DNA from: Lachnospiraceae bacterium AC2029
GTDB taxonomy: Bacteria > Bacillota > Clostridia > Lachnospirales > Lachnospiraceae
Length of the DNA: 64,000 nt
Direction of reading: 5' to 3'
NCBI GenBank assembly: GCA_000703065.1
Contig: JNLK01000001.1
Location: forward strand, 2,378,001-2,442,000
The notes beneath the pieces are model-generated. The model saw only the letters and a program-made list of their open reading frames with translations, ran no database searches and was not told where the DNA came from. Position numbers and translations under genes: made by a program. This document shows, piece after piece, positions 55,338-63,307 of this stretch; position 1 is the stretch's first letter, and every line of letters starts with the position of its first letter.

Positions 55338-55395
55338 GAAGTAAGTCCCGACGGTGTCCCCTGAAAAAATCAATGGCTTTTTTGAAAAAAGGGGG

Positions 55396-55424
55396 TTGAC
55401 ATCCCGGAGGGTGCGTTGTATAAT
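55396..55424 (+). promoter_or_regulatory. perfect consensus promoter of amtB
   Basis: TTGACA (55396-55401), exactly 17 bases, TATAAT (55419-55424). The next start codon is about 190 bases away, after a structured leader. Confidence 0.85.
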
Positions 55425-55430
55425 TCAGAC

Positions 55431-55612
55431 TCGTAAAGGCAAGGGCGTCTTGGAGATCATTCCAAGGCGCCTTGTTTTATATCATAAAATGCAGCCCGTG
55501 AAAGGGGCGCAGGCGATGCAATGGTGTTTCGCTTCTCATGCAGAGGAACACCGCCGGCATCCTCCCTGCAGATGAAAGAAGCACCGATCGCCCGAAAGAG
55601 AGGTGCTTTTTT
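55431..55612 (+). promoter_or_regulatory. structured leader RNA of amtB, candidate attenuator/riboswitch
   Basis: First, a hairpin CAAGGGCGTCTTGG / CCAAGGCGCCTTG (about 55439-55475) followed by TTTTATAT, terminator-like. Then a nested stem: GCAGG (55509) with CCTGC (55565), GATGC (55515) with GCATC (55557), GGTGTT (55523) with AACACC (55547). Then AGCACC...GGTGCT (about 55580-55606) with TTTTTT directly before the ATG; this last stem buries the AGAGGTGC ribosome site. The layout suggests conditional termination or translation control. I do not recognise a known riboswitch class. Confidence 0.6.
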
Positions 55613-57373
55613 ATGTTAGAAGAAATGATGAGTGCAATGGATGGGAAGCTTTTTGCCGTGTGGTTCCTGATAGGCGCGGCGCTTGTGTTCTGGATGCAGG
55701 CAGGTTTTGCCATGGTGGAGTCCGGATTTGCCCGGGCGAAGAACGCAGGTAACATCCTGATGAAGAACCTGATGGACTTCTGTATCGGTTGTGTGGTATT
55801 TATCCTGATCGGTTTTGGTCTGCTGCTTGGCGAAGACCTGGTAGGGTTCATCGGAAAACCCGGATTTGATATTTTTACAGAATATGAAAACTTTGACTGG
55901 TCGAATTTCATTTTCAACCTTGTGTTCTGTGCAACAACGGCAACCATCGTATCCGGTGCCATGGCAGAACGTACGAAGTTCCTCAGCTACTGTGTATACT
56001 CCGCAATCATCTCAGCTCTGATCTACCCGATCGAGGCACACTGGATCTGGGGGGGCGGCTGGCTTGCAGATCTCGGCTTCCATGATTTCGCAGGTTCCTG
56101 CGCGATCCACATGGTGGGCGGTATCGCAGCCTTCGTCGGAGCAAAGATGGTTGGTCCCAGAATCGGTAAGTTCGAGCGGGACGAGAATGGTAAGGTTATC
56201 AAGGTCAACGCATTCCCGGGTCATAACCTGGTAATCGGAGCTCTGGGTGTATTCATCCTCTGGCTCGGCTGGTATGGTTTCAACGGTGCTGCATGTACTT
56301 CGGTAGATCAGCTGGCAAGCGTATTCGTAACAACAACGATCGCACCTTCCGTAGCAACGGTAGTCTGCATGATCTTTACATGGATCCGTTATGGTAAGCC
56401 GGATGTTTCGATGTGTCTCAACGCATCTCTGGCAGGTCTGGTTGCGATCACCGCAGGATGTGACGTAACAGACGCTCTCGGATCAGGTATCATCGGCGCG
56501 GTAGCAGGCGTTCTGGTCATCTTCGGTGTATGGCTTCTGGATTACAAGCTTCATATCGATGATCCGGTCGGTGCATGTGCAGTACATATGCTGAACGGTA
56601 TCTGGGGTACCATCGCAGTCGGTCTTTTTGCAACAACGACTGCTCCCGGAAATGATGAGCTCAGCGGTCTCTTCTACGGCGGCGGAGTTGAACTCCTTGG
56701 AAAGCAGGCTCTTGGATTTGCAGCAGTAGCAGCATGGGCAGCCATCTGCATGATCATCGTATTCCTGATCATTAAGAAGATCTTCGGACTTCGTGTCACT
56801 GAAGAAGAGGAACTGGAAGGTCTGGATCTGACCGAGCACGGTCTTGCATCCGCATACTCAGGTTTCAGTATCGTTGATATGTCCAGCGCTATGATGAGTG
56901 AGAATGAGAACACAAATCTTGGTGAATCGGATTATGATAAGGCCAGTGAGGCAAAACGGAACGCAGCGGTTCCGGTACAAAATGTAGCGGCAGCCATGGC
57001 GGGTACGATACCCGACACCGGTATCAACAAGGTAGTCATCATTACCAAGCTGTCGCGGTATGATAAGATCAAGAGAGCCCTCAATCAGTTGGGCGTTACA
57101 GGTATCACCGTTACACAGGTCAGCGGCTGTGGTATCCAGAAGGGTACCGGCGAGATGTATCGTGGAGTTGAGATGGATATGACCCTTCTCCCGAAGATCA
57201 AGCTGGAGGTCGTTGTCAGCGGTATCCCGGTTGACAGTGTGATCGAAACAGCAAAGAGGACGCTGTACACCGGTAAGATCGGTGATGGAAAGATTTTCGT
57301 ATATCCGGTCAGCAGAGTTGTAAAAATCCGTACAGGAGAGGAGAATTACGAAGCTCTGCAGGATGTGGAATAA
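55613..57373 (+). CDS. ammonium transporter fused to a PII (GlnK-like) domain
   Basis: 586 residues. Residues 1-410 are an Amt/Mep channel with 11 or so helices: MQAGFAMVESGFARAKNAGNILMKN (N-terminus), HMVGGIAAFVGA, FLIGAAL, and paired His regions (FPGHNL, CAVHMLNGIWGT). After a 60-residue linker, residues about 472-586 form a complete PII domain: TKLSRYDKIKRALNQLGVTG, the T-loop QKGTGEMYRG, LPKIKLEVVV, B-loop TGKIGDGKIFVYPV and RTGE. The T-loop Tyr51 uridylylation residue of classical PII is Met here (YRGVEM). Normally GlnK is a separate protein that plugs AmtB; here they are one chain. ATG 55613 has AGAGGTG upstream. Confidence 0.93.
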   Translation: MLEEMMSAMDGKLFAVWFLIGAALVFWMQAGFAMVESGFARAKNAGNILMKNLMDFCIGCVVFILIGFGLLLGEDLVGFIGKPGFDIFTEYENFDWSNFIFNLVFCATTATIVSGAMAERTKFLSYCVYSAIISALIYPIEAHWIWGGGWLADLGFHDFAGSCAIHMVGGIAAFVGAKMVGPRIGKFERDENGKVIKVNAFPGHNLVIGALGVFILWLGWYGFNGAACTSVDQLASVFVTTTIAPSVATVVCMIFTWIRYGKPDVSMCLNASLAGLVAITAGCDVTDALGSGIIGAVAGVLVIFGVWLLDYKLHIDDPVGACAVHMLNGIWGTIAVGLFATTTAPGNDELSGLFYGGGVELLGKQALGFAAVAAWAAICMIIVFLIIKKIFGLRVTEEEELEGLDLTEHGLASAYSGFSIVDMSSAMMSENENTNLGESDYDKASEAKRNAAVPVQNVAAAMAGTIPDTGINKVVIITKLSRYDKIKRALNQLGVTGITVTQVSGCGIQKGTGEMYRGVEMDMTLLPKIKLEVVVSGIPVDSVIETAKRTLYTGKIGDGKIFVYPVSRVVKIRTGEENYEALQDVE

Positions 57374-57405
57374 CTCCCGGGCTTTACCCCTTTCAAGTCG
57401 GGAGA

Positions 57406-57442
57406 GCGGTATGCGGTACCTTGTGTACCGTGTACCGTTTTC
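57406..57442 (+). terminator. putative amtB terminator
   Basis: GCGGTATGCGGTAC and GTACCGTGTACCGT pair with a few G-U or mismatched positions, followed by TTTCTCG. Beyond it, up to 57560, are GC-rich repeats (GGGCGGCCCGCC) and no gene. Confidence 0.5.
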
Positions 57443-57563
57443 TCGTTTACGCGGTAAGAGTTCCGGGCGGCCCGCCTGTTTGACGAATGCCCATCCGGCA
57501 CCCGGGGCGACGGTCGAGAAGGAAAGTGAATCCCACCTCCTGCGCTTTTGGCGGGAAAAGAGG

Positions 57564-57592
57564 TGGACAATTCCTTCACAAGGGCATATATT
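57564..57592 (+). promoter_or_regulatory. promoter of the DUF1653 gene
   Basis: TGGACA (57564-57569), a 17-base spacer, TATATT (57587-57592). Confidence 0.6.
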
Positions 57593-57634
57593 GTAGAGTG
57601 AGAGCCATAAAAGACGAAGAAGGAGGAGATGCGG

Positions 57635-57910
57635 ATGAGCGACAGAAGACTTCATGCAGATGATATCGTGCAGCATTTTAAAAGAGAACTTCTTTCGGAA
57701 GAGGATGCAAAGGCAAATGTATATCTGTACAAGATCGTAGGGATCGCCGAGCACTCCGAGACGAAGGAAAGCATGGTGGTCTACCAGGCACTTTACGGGG
57801 ATTTCAAGATGTATGTCCGGCCCTATGCCATGTTCATGGGGCATGTGGATAAAAAGAAGTATCCGAATGTAAAGCAGGAATACCGCTTTGAAAAGGTGAA
57901 GAAAAACTGA
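57635..57910 (+). CDS. DUF1653 family small protein
   Basis: 91 residues. The family pattern is clear: VQHFKRELL near the N-terminus, NVYLYKIVGIAEHSETKE, MVVYQALYGDFKMYVRP and the FMGHVD segment. DUF1653 proteins are small cytoplasmic beta-rich proteins of unknown role, often near phosphatases or nucleases. ATG 57635 is chosen since AGGAGGAG is 6-14 bases upstream; an ATG two codons earlier abuts that site. Terminator at 57913. Confidence 0.88.
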   Translation: MSDRRLHADDIVQHFKRELLSEEDAKANVYLYKIVGIAEHSETKESMVVYQALYGDFKMYVRPYAMFMGHVDKKKYPNVKQEYRFEKVKKN

Positions 57911-57912
57911 AA

Positions 57913-57952
57913 CAAAAAACGAAGACCCGTTCCGGCCTTCGTTTTTTGTTTG
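57913..57952. terminator. bidirectional terminator
   Basis: AAAAAACGAAG and CTTCGTTTTTT flank ACCCGTTCCGGC, an 11-bp stem with A-run and T-run on either side. It serves the DUF1653 gene and the convergent acyltransferase gene. Confidence 0.9.
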
Positions 57953-58031
57953 TGTTCTTTTATTTGTGTTCTTTCGTTTATGTTCTGACATTTCCCGGCA
58001 GGGTGTCCCTGCTCTTTGGGCAGGGAGAAGG

Positions 58032-58604
58032 TTATCCCTGCGGATGGCGCTTCTCGAAATCCGCCCACATCCATTTGGAGAATTCCGATCCCACGGAGTC
58101 ACCGGATCTGGAGAATTCCTCGGGATAGTTTACGGCCTTCCGTCTCTTCTCCACAAATTCCTCAAAGGTGCAGATCTTCCGGGCGGGAACTCCCGCGTAG
58201 ACATAGCCGCCCTCCAGATCCTTGTTTACCAGGGTCCCTGCCCCGATGATGACATTGGAGCCGATATGAACGTCTGCCAGGATCACGGATTCACTTCCGA
58301 CAAAGACATTATTCTCGATCTTGATGCAGCCGATGTATTCGCGGTAACCCTTGTACTCGCCGGAGGTGTGGTTGTTCAGCATGGCATGGATCATGTCATG
58401 GGGAATAAAGGTCACGTCCGCGGCGATCCGGACATTGTCTCCGATGGAGATCAGATCCGAATAAAGGGGGATCTTCCTGGGGGCATAGGAACTCTTCTCG
58501 CCGAAATGGGCAAAGATATTCTTCTTACGGATATAGCGGACCTTCTTTCCTTTATTGATAAAGGTGTTGATGCGGATCCATCTCCAAACTCTTTTTCTGT
58601 CCAT
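58032..58604 (-). CDS. hexapeptide-repeat acyltransferase
   Basis: 190 residues. Left-handed beta-helix hexapeptide repeats at about 85-145: IENNVFVGSESVILADVHIGSNVIIGAGTLV, with the C-terminal GGYVYAGVPARKI cap typical of the maltose/galactoside/serine O-acetyltransferase group. His69 in IPHDMIHA may be catalytic. The acceptor is unknown; surface polysaccharide is a guess. AGAGGT precedes the start, 12 bases after the diguanylate cyclase stop, so the two form one transcript. Confidence 0.85.
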   Translation of the reverse strand: MDRKRVWRWIRINTFINKGKKVRYIRKKNIFAHFGEKSSYAPRKIPLYSDLISIGDNVRIAADVTFIPHDMIHAMLNNHTSGEYKGYREYIGCIKIENNVFVGSESVILADVHIGSNVIIGAGTLVNKDLEGGYVYAGVPARKICTFEEFVEKRRKAVNYPEEFSRSGDSVGSEFSKWMWADFEKRHPQG

Positions 58605-58616
58605 AGTAATACCTCT

Positions 58617-60800
58617 TTATTTTCTCCTGGATTTCGTCTGATGCTCTTCCTTCCAGATCCTCTTGTTCTCATACATGATCTTATCGGCACGCCGAACAGT
58701 GATATTCGCTGTAGACCGATCGGTCTTCGGGTCGTAGACTGCGATTCCGAGGGCTACATGTACCTGATCCCACATGTGGGAGGATTCGGTATTGGTAGAA
58801 GTCTGAGCTTCCTCAAATTTCCGCACCAGCTCATCCCTGTTCGTATAATCTTCGTTCATCATGACAACGGCAAATTCATCTCCGCCGATCCGGAATACGG
58901 CACTGTGCCGGAAGGTCTGGCAGATCAGACGGCAGGAGGTCTTCAGATACTCGTCCCCCTTTTCATGTCCGTATCGGTCGTTGACCTCCTTCAGGTTGTT
59001 GCAGTCCAGGATACATACGGCGAATTCGACTTCCTCATCTTTGTTGATCCGTTCCTGGATATCCTTGATATAGCCGGTAAATGCGCCCTTGTTCCGTACA
59101 GAGGTCAGTGCGTCATAATTGACCCTTTTGTTCAGGTCCTCGATCAAATGCTGCTCCTCGGCGGCCTTCTTCTCTGCGTGGATGCTTCTCAGCAGGAGGA
59201 AGATGATCACCAGAAAGATCACTGCGGCAATGCCCATGAACAGTGCCAGATGTTCCTTGATAAAGTCAAGGAAGCTGGACTTTGCATCCTCTGTGGAATA
59301 GTAGTTCAGATATGCGCTGACTGTGGATTCCGGAACAACATTTGTCAGCCGGGTGAGGATGGAGTAAAGCTCCGTATTTCCTTCCCGTACGGCGAAGCAG
59401 TAGGGCATGTCCACACCCGTGGTGATAGTGGTCAGATTCATATCCTCACACTGTTTTTCGAGATTGGTGAAACGGTAGTTGCTGATCAGGATACAGTCGG
59501 CTTTACTGGCGGCTACAGCCTTCAGACAGGCCGGGGTATCCTCGTAGTGAACGATGGACCATTTCGGGAAATGATCCGCCAGGAAGATCTCATAGTTCGG
59601 ATTGCCTTCATTTACGGCTACTGTTACGGGATCCTTCCGGAGGAAGGACTGCTGATCCTCGGCACGGACCACGGCCAGCATTTCCGTACGCATCAGTGGC
59701 TGCGTCAGAACGAGGTCCATGGCCTCACCGTCATAGTCCGTCAGGTTGGAGGGGAACATGCAGTCGATCTCACCGTTTTTCAAAGCATCCATTGCCTCCG
59801 ATGCGGTTGCATATGCCTTTGGCTCGAAGGTGATCTCTGAATTGGCGATATTGCCGGCTGCAAAAGCCAGGTAGTCCTTCAGCGCACCTGTCAGTTCGCC
59901 GGAGGAATCCTTTGCACAGAATGCAAGGTAGTTGTCCTGATAACCGATCCGGATCGTACCGTGCTTCTCGAGCCACCTTTTCTCATCAGATGTGAGGTAG
60001 CGGCTGGTACTGGAATTCTTCAGGTACTTCCGGTACATTTCCTGATTATAGTAATTATTCTCGTCCTGGATCCTGCTCATGGCGGAATTCAGCTGACTCA
60101 GAAGCTCGGGACGTTTCCTGCTGACGGCAAAGTAGAAATCGGAGGAACCGATCTTGAATACAGGTACCAGATGTTCGGGGTCACCGTAGGCGTCCAGGGT
60201 AAGATAGGCATCCAGCTCACCGCGAAGCATGGCTTCTATGGAATCGTTTTCGGAACCATCCATTTCAACGATGTCGATCTTTACGGTATTGGAGATGGCC
60301 CAGGATCGGAGGATCCCTTCCTGGACACTGTCCTTTGTCACGCCCACCTTCTTTCCGTTAAGAGAGGACGGATCGTCCGAAGAAATATCTGTATTACCCG
60401 TTGATGTGAAGACATAGTAGGATTCTGTTCCCATGGGAAGAGAGGCGTACAGGATCTTCTCGGCACGTTCGTCCTTATAGGAGATATCACTCATCAGATC
60501 GATCTCGCCGTTCTCCAGCTTCTCCAAAAGCTCCGGCCAGGTACCCTCCACGTATTCATAGGTCCAGCCGGTGTAGGCAGCGATCTTCCGCTGGTATTCA
60601 TAGGCATAGCCGGATCTTCGTCCGTCAGGATCCATTTGGTTGAAGGGGGAATCGTACCAGCCGACACGGATCACCTGCTGATCATCCTTCTGTTCCTCCG
60701 CCCGAACGGAGAAAGGCATCAAAAAAGAGAACGTCATCAGAAGAGAGAGCAGGAGGGCGAGGAGCCTTCGAATATTCTGTTTTTTCGATGCAGTGTTCAT
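58617..60800 (-). CDS. sensor diguanylate cyclase with two periplasmic-binding-type domains
   Basis: 727 residues. Signal peptide (about 8-33), then two solute-binding family-3-like domains: first about 43-260 (IRVGWYDSPFNQMDPDGRRSG...), second about 283-500 (IRIGYQDNYLAFCAKDSSGEL...). One membrane helix (about 523-545), a coiled linker and a GGDEF domain (about 565-720) with intact GGDEF at about 638-642. No RxxD inhibitory site is seen ahead of it. Such proteins sense extracellular amino acids or similar ligands and make c-di-GMP. The start at 60800 has GAGGA about 9 bases upstream; the frame is open far upstream (to 61304) but that stretch includes the tRNA-proximal intergenic region. The acyltransferase gene follows 12 bases later. 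Confidence 0.92.
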   Translation of the reverse strand: MNTASKKQNIRRLLALLLSLLMTFSFLMPFSVRAEEQKDDQQVIRVGWYDSPFNQMDPDGRRSGYAYEYQRKIAAYTGWTYEYVEGTWPELLEKLENGEIDLMSDISYKDERAEKILYASLPMGTESYYVFTSTGNTDISSDDPSSLNGKKVGVTKDSVQEGILRSWAISNTVKIDIVEMDGSENDSIEAMLRGELDAYLTLDAYGDPEHLVPVFKIGSSDFYFAVSRKRPELLSQLNSAMSRIQDENNYYNQEMYRKYLKNSSTSRYLTSDEKRWLEKHGTIRIGYQDNYLAFCAKDSSGELTGALKDYLAFAAGNIANSEITFEPKAYATASEAMDALKNGEIDCMFPSNLTDYDGEAMDLVLTQPLMRTEMLAVVRAEDQQSFLRKDPVTVAVNEGNPNYEIFLADHFPKWSIVHYEDTPACLKAVAASKADCILISNYRFTNLEKQCEDMNLTTITTGVDMPYCFAVREGNTELYSILTRLTNVVPESTVSAYLNYYSTEDAKSSFLDFIKEHLALFMGIAAVIFLVIIFLLLRSIHAEKKAAEEQHLIEDLNKRVNYDALTSVRNKGAFTGYIKDIQERINKDEEVEFAVCILDCNNLKEVNDRYGHEKGDEYLKTSCRLICQTFRHSAVFRIGGDEFAVVMMNEDYTNRDELVRKFEEAQTSTNTESSHMWDQVHVALGIAVYDPKTDRSTANITVRRADKIMYENKRIWKEEHQTKSRRK

Positions 60801-60882
60801 GTTCGTATTCCTCAGAACCTTATAAACCAACCTATATAATAACATATTTTGCAGACGGTTTCTACATATTATCCATGTCTGA

Positions 60883-61050
60883 AGGTGTTTGAAAGAGGGA
60901 AGGACAGCGGCGGGATACGGACAGAGGGAGATCCTCCCGCCTATCCAGAATGTACCCCGCAGTGTGAAGGAAGAGGGACATGAGGTGCTCCGGATCGACG
61001 ATAACGGCGATGGTACATTTGAGCTGTTTATTAAGAGAGTAGGAGACTGA
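60883..61050 (+). pseudogene. 5'-truncated gene remnant (possibly TusA-like C-terminus)
   Basis: An open frame ending in TGA at 61048 encodes a well-formed protein end, ILPPIQNVPRSVKEEGHE then VLRIDDNGDGTFELFIKRV, preceded by a stop at 60880-60882. No ATG in frame; a TTG at 60889 lacks a proper ribosome site. The EGHEV..I....DG.F.L.I pattern resembles the C-terminal strand of TusA-type sulfurtransferases, but that is weak. Probably the tail of a deleted gene. Confidence 0.45.
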
Positions 61051-61114
61051 TCCGAACCTCCGGTCCGAATGGAGTGTGGTAATTGCGGTTCCAACGGAAA
61101 TATGTAATAATATC

Positions 61115-61170
61115 CATGGGTGCCCGCGAAGCGGGCGGGTCTCGTGGCCCCGAGCGAAGCGAGGGATACC
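61115..61170. repeat. GAA-loop hairpin of the dispersed family
   Basis: GCCCGC-GAA-GCGGGC (61122-61136) followed by CCCGAGCGAAGCGAGGG. The triloop style is the same as at 25.4 and 39.9 kb. The 60801-61351 gap otherwise holds the gene remnant and a short frame (61202-61306, 34 codons) that I do not call. Confidence 0.6.
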
Positions 61171-61351
61171 GTTGCGTGGTAATAGGATCCACAATCAAAA
61201 CATGGAAGAAGGACTTGGAATGATCGGCTTTTTTTCAGAAGTACCGGAGTCGTTACGGGTCCCGGCACCGGCGATCCGCGGGCCTTACAAAAAGCACCTT
61301 GCATAAAGCTGCGGAATATGGTATAGTTCTAAGGTGTTTCGGACACTGAAT

Positions 61352-61424
61352 GCTTCCGTGGCTCAGTCGGTAGAGCGATTGATTCGTAATCAATAGATCG
61401 TGGGTTCGAGTCCCATCGGAAGCT
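61352..61424 (+). tRNA. tRNA-Thr (anticodon CGT)
   Basis: 73 bases, no encoded CCA. Acceptor GCTTCCG / CGGAAGC is perfect; D-arm GCTC...GAGC; anticodon stem ATTGA/TCAAT around TTCGTAA with CGT at 61385-61387 (reads ACG); T-arm GTGGG-TTCGAGT-CCCAT. Discriminator base is T. Confidence 0.97.
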
Positions 61425-61433
61425 CAAAATGAA

Positions 61434-61476
61434 AAGGCGCAATCCCTTTGATCAGGGATTGCGTCTTTTTTTTATG
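61434..61476. terminator. terminator shared by the tRNA and the convergent gene
   Basis: GACGCAATCCCT-type stem: GCGCAATCCCT and AGGGATTGCGT around TTGATC, then a run of eight T. The stop codon of the minus-strand gene (61452-61454) lies inside the hairpin. Confidence 0.9.
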
Positions 61477-62312
61477 GATTGCACCAGGGTTACGATGGAT
61501 ACGGCGATCATACATAGAGGAACCAGAAGCATGACGTAGAAGCCGATGCCATTGGAGCTGAAACCGACGGTAAAACGGAACTCGGACTCGGAAGTGGCTG
61601 CCATGAGGATGGAAATGAATGCAATGATCAGTGTCTGGATGACCTGCCCGACTGCGGCTCCGATGTGATCGCTGAAATAAACCAGAACAGCGAGGATCAG
61701 CAGCAGAAAGAAGGCAGCGGCAACGATCACTCCGCTGACACTGGCTGCCGAGGTACTGTTGATCACACTCTTGAATTCCTCTATATTGATGTTGCTGCTT
61801 CTGAGAGGCAGAAATACTCCGATGAATTCCAGCAGGATCAGAATGAAAAAGACGATCTTGCATTTTTTTAACGCCGGGCTGACGGAAGGCTTTGCGGATA
61901 TTACCGGCTTCCGGTGATCCTGTGGCTGAGCCTCGCCATAGCTGGGTGTCGGTGCCGGCGCAGGTCGGGAATTCTGATAGCCGGTCTGTTCCGGTTGGAA
62001 ATTCTGATAGACAGTCTGCTCCGGCTGGGAATTCTGATAGACAGTCTGCTCCGGCTGGGAATTCTGATAGCCGGTCTGCTCCGGCTGGGAATTCTGATAG
62101 CCGGTCTGCTCGGGTCGGAAGTATTGATTGTTGGTCTGCTCAGGTCGGAAGTGTTGCTCGTTGGTCTGCTCCAACTGAGTCGGTCTGTAGAATGCCTCCT
62201 GTGAGGGAACATTCTGATGTGTGGATGGCTCCATTATGATCTGATCGGAGCCGCACTCCGGGCAGAAATTTCCGCGGGCACGGACCCGCCCGCAATTTGA
62301 ACATTTGATCAT
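61452..62312 (-). CDS. zinc-ribbon membrane protein with 10-residue Gln/Tyr-rich repeats
   Basis: 286 residues. An N-terminal zinc ribbon (Cys4, Cys7, Cys17, Cys20; zinc_ribbon_2-like), a linker of ten-residue repeats close to PEQTGYQNSQ (about 58-112, six or more copies, encoded by 30-bp DNA repeats), then three or four membrane helices (about 150-275). This architecture recurs in gut Bacillota proteins of unknown function, probably envelope-associated. There is a weak ribosome site upstream (AAGAAAG). The stop lies in the hairpin shared with the tRNA. Repeat number is likely variable between strains. Confidence 0.78.
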   Translation of the reverse strand: MIKCSNCGRVRARGNFCPECGSDQIIMEPSTHQNVPSQEAFYRPTQLEQTNEQHFRPEQTNNQYFRPEQTGYQNSQPEQTGYQNSQPEQTVYQNSQPEQTVYQNFQPEQTGYQNSRPAPAPTPSYGEAQPQDHRKPVISAKPSVSPALKKCKIVFFILILLEFIGVFLPLRSSNINIEEFKSVINSTSAASVSGVIVAAAFFLLLILAVLVYFSDHIGAAVGQVIQTLIIAFISILMAATSESEFRFTVGFSSNGIGFYVMLLVPLCMIAVSIVTLVQSIKKRRNP

Positions 62313-62381
62313 AGACAGTGACTTCTTTCTTGAGAGTAGGATCGGTCATTTGCCATGCAAAATGACTTCGCCATTCGTGTT

Positions 62382-62436
62382 TTAAGGTTCAAAATGATTC
62401 AGGTGACCACGCAGGCGTGTTGCCCGGAACCTTTGA
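62382..62436. repeat. intergenic inverted repeat
   Basis: AAGGTTC (about 62382) and GAACCTT (about 62430) with an inner CACGC/GCGTG. The 62313-62638 gap has no other clear feature; TTGACT at 62527 lacks a matching -10. Confidence 0.35.
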
Positions 62437-62638
62437 CCCTCTCATTATGCTACCACAGAAGAGGAGAAAAAAACAGTGGTGGCATTCACCGGAAGGAAAA
62501 GGAAATAAATATGCCACTATGCTCTTTTGACTAAAAATGATAAACTGAAGGCATGACCTCATCGCAGGGCACGGAAGATTCGTGACCGAAGGGTACGAGG
62601 ACAGACAACTTATGAAAATGGAACAAGATGGCGGGAAA

Positions 62639-63307
62639 ATGATGAGTGATCAGGGAAAGAAAAAAGAAGTAAAGGATCAGAATAAGAAGGAAAAAAATAT
62701 GCGGATCATGGCGGTGATCCTCATATCGGTCAGTCTTGTGATCGCTGTGGTTTTCGTTATTTTTCTTCGGAACCGGTACGACGACGGGGACGACACGGAG
62801 GTGACGGGTATTACTATTGAGGATGCAGAGACCTATTATCGAAAGCATGCCACGGTGATCTCCGTGACGGATGCGGATCCGGCTTCATTCATTTCGGAAA
62901 AGGAAATGAAGAAGGAACTGGAGAAAAGAGGTTTCAGTCAGTATCCCCTGAAAAGCAGCTTCAGTAAGGACGGGGAACTGCTGGATGAGGATACGTTCGA
63001 GAAGCCCGGCAAGAGTAAGCATCCCATTTATGAAATCTCCTATAAAACGGGAAGCGGAGATCTTTGGACTGTCACGGTCATGAACGGCTGCTATAAGGCA
63101 TTTCCGGTCACATATAATCAGAAGCTGTCCGGCAAGGAAGTGATCTTCTCGGAATCGGACAGGATCATGGCATATGACGCAGAGTCAGGACGCTATTTTG
63201 AACTGCAGCCCAATCAGGATGAAACCATCGTCGGATGCATAGAGAAGGTTGACGCTGCGCATCTGGATCAGTTGACGGAAAAGGAAATAGATGGATATGT
63301 CAGATAA
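62639..63307 (+). CDS. membrane-anchored hypothetical protein
   Basis: 222 residues if started at 62639; starts at 62582 (GTG), 62612 or 62642 are also possible and the ribosome site (GGCGGGA) is weak. A basic 20-residue N-terminus, one membrane helix (about 22-42), then an extracytoplasmic domain without recognisable motifs (TYYRKHATVISVTDADPASF..., GDLWTVTVMNG). Its end overlaps the SGNH hydrolase gene by 17 bases, so the pair is co-translated and probably works together at the cell surface. Confidence 0.7.
   Translation: MMSDQGKKKEVKDQNKKEKNMRIMAVILISVSLVIAVVFVIFLRNRYDDGDDTEVTGITIEDAETYYRKHATVISVTDADPASFISEKEMKKELEKRGFSQYPLKSSFSKDGELLDEDTFEKPGKSKHPIYEISYKTGSGDLWTVTVMNGCYKAFPVTYNQKLSGKEVIFSESDRIMAYDAESGRYFELQPNQDETIVGCIEKVDAAHLDQLTEKEIDGYVR

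Noticed and set aside
57966-59840. 624-codon plus-strand frame opposite the acyltransferase and diguanylate cyclase genes
   Set aside because: The minus-strand genes have complete catalytic motifs and ribosome sites; the plus-strand frame has neither.
61202-61306. 34-codon frame starting ATGGAAGAAGG before the tRNA
   Set aside because: It is too short and without a recognisable ribosome site; conservation data would be needed to call it.
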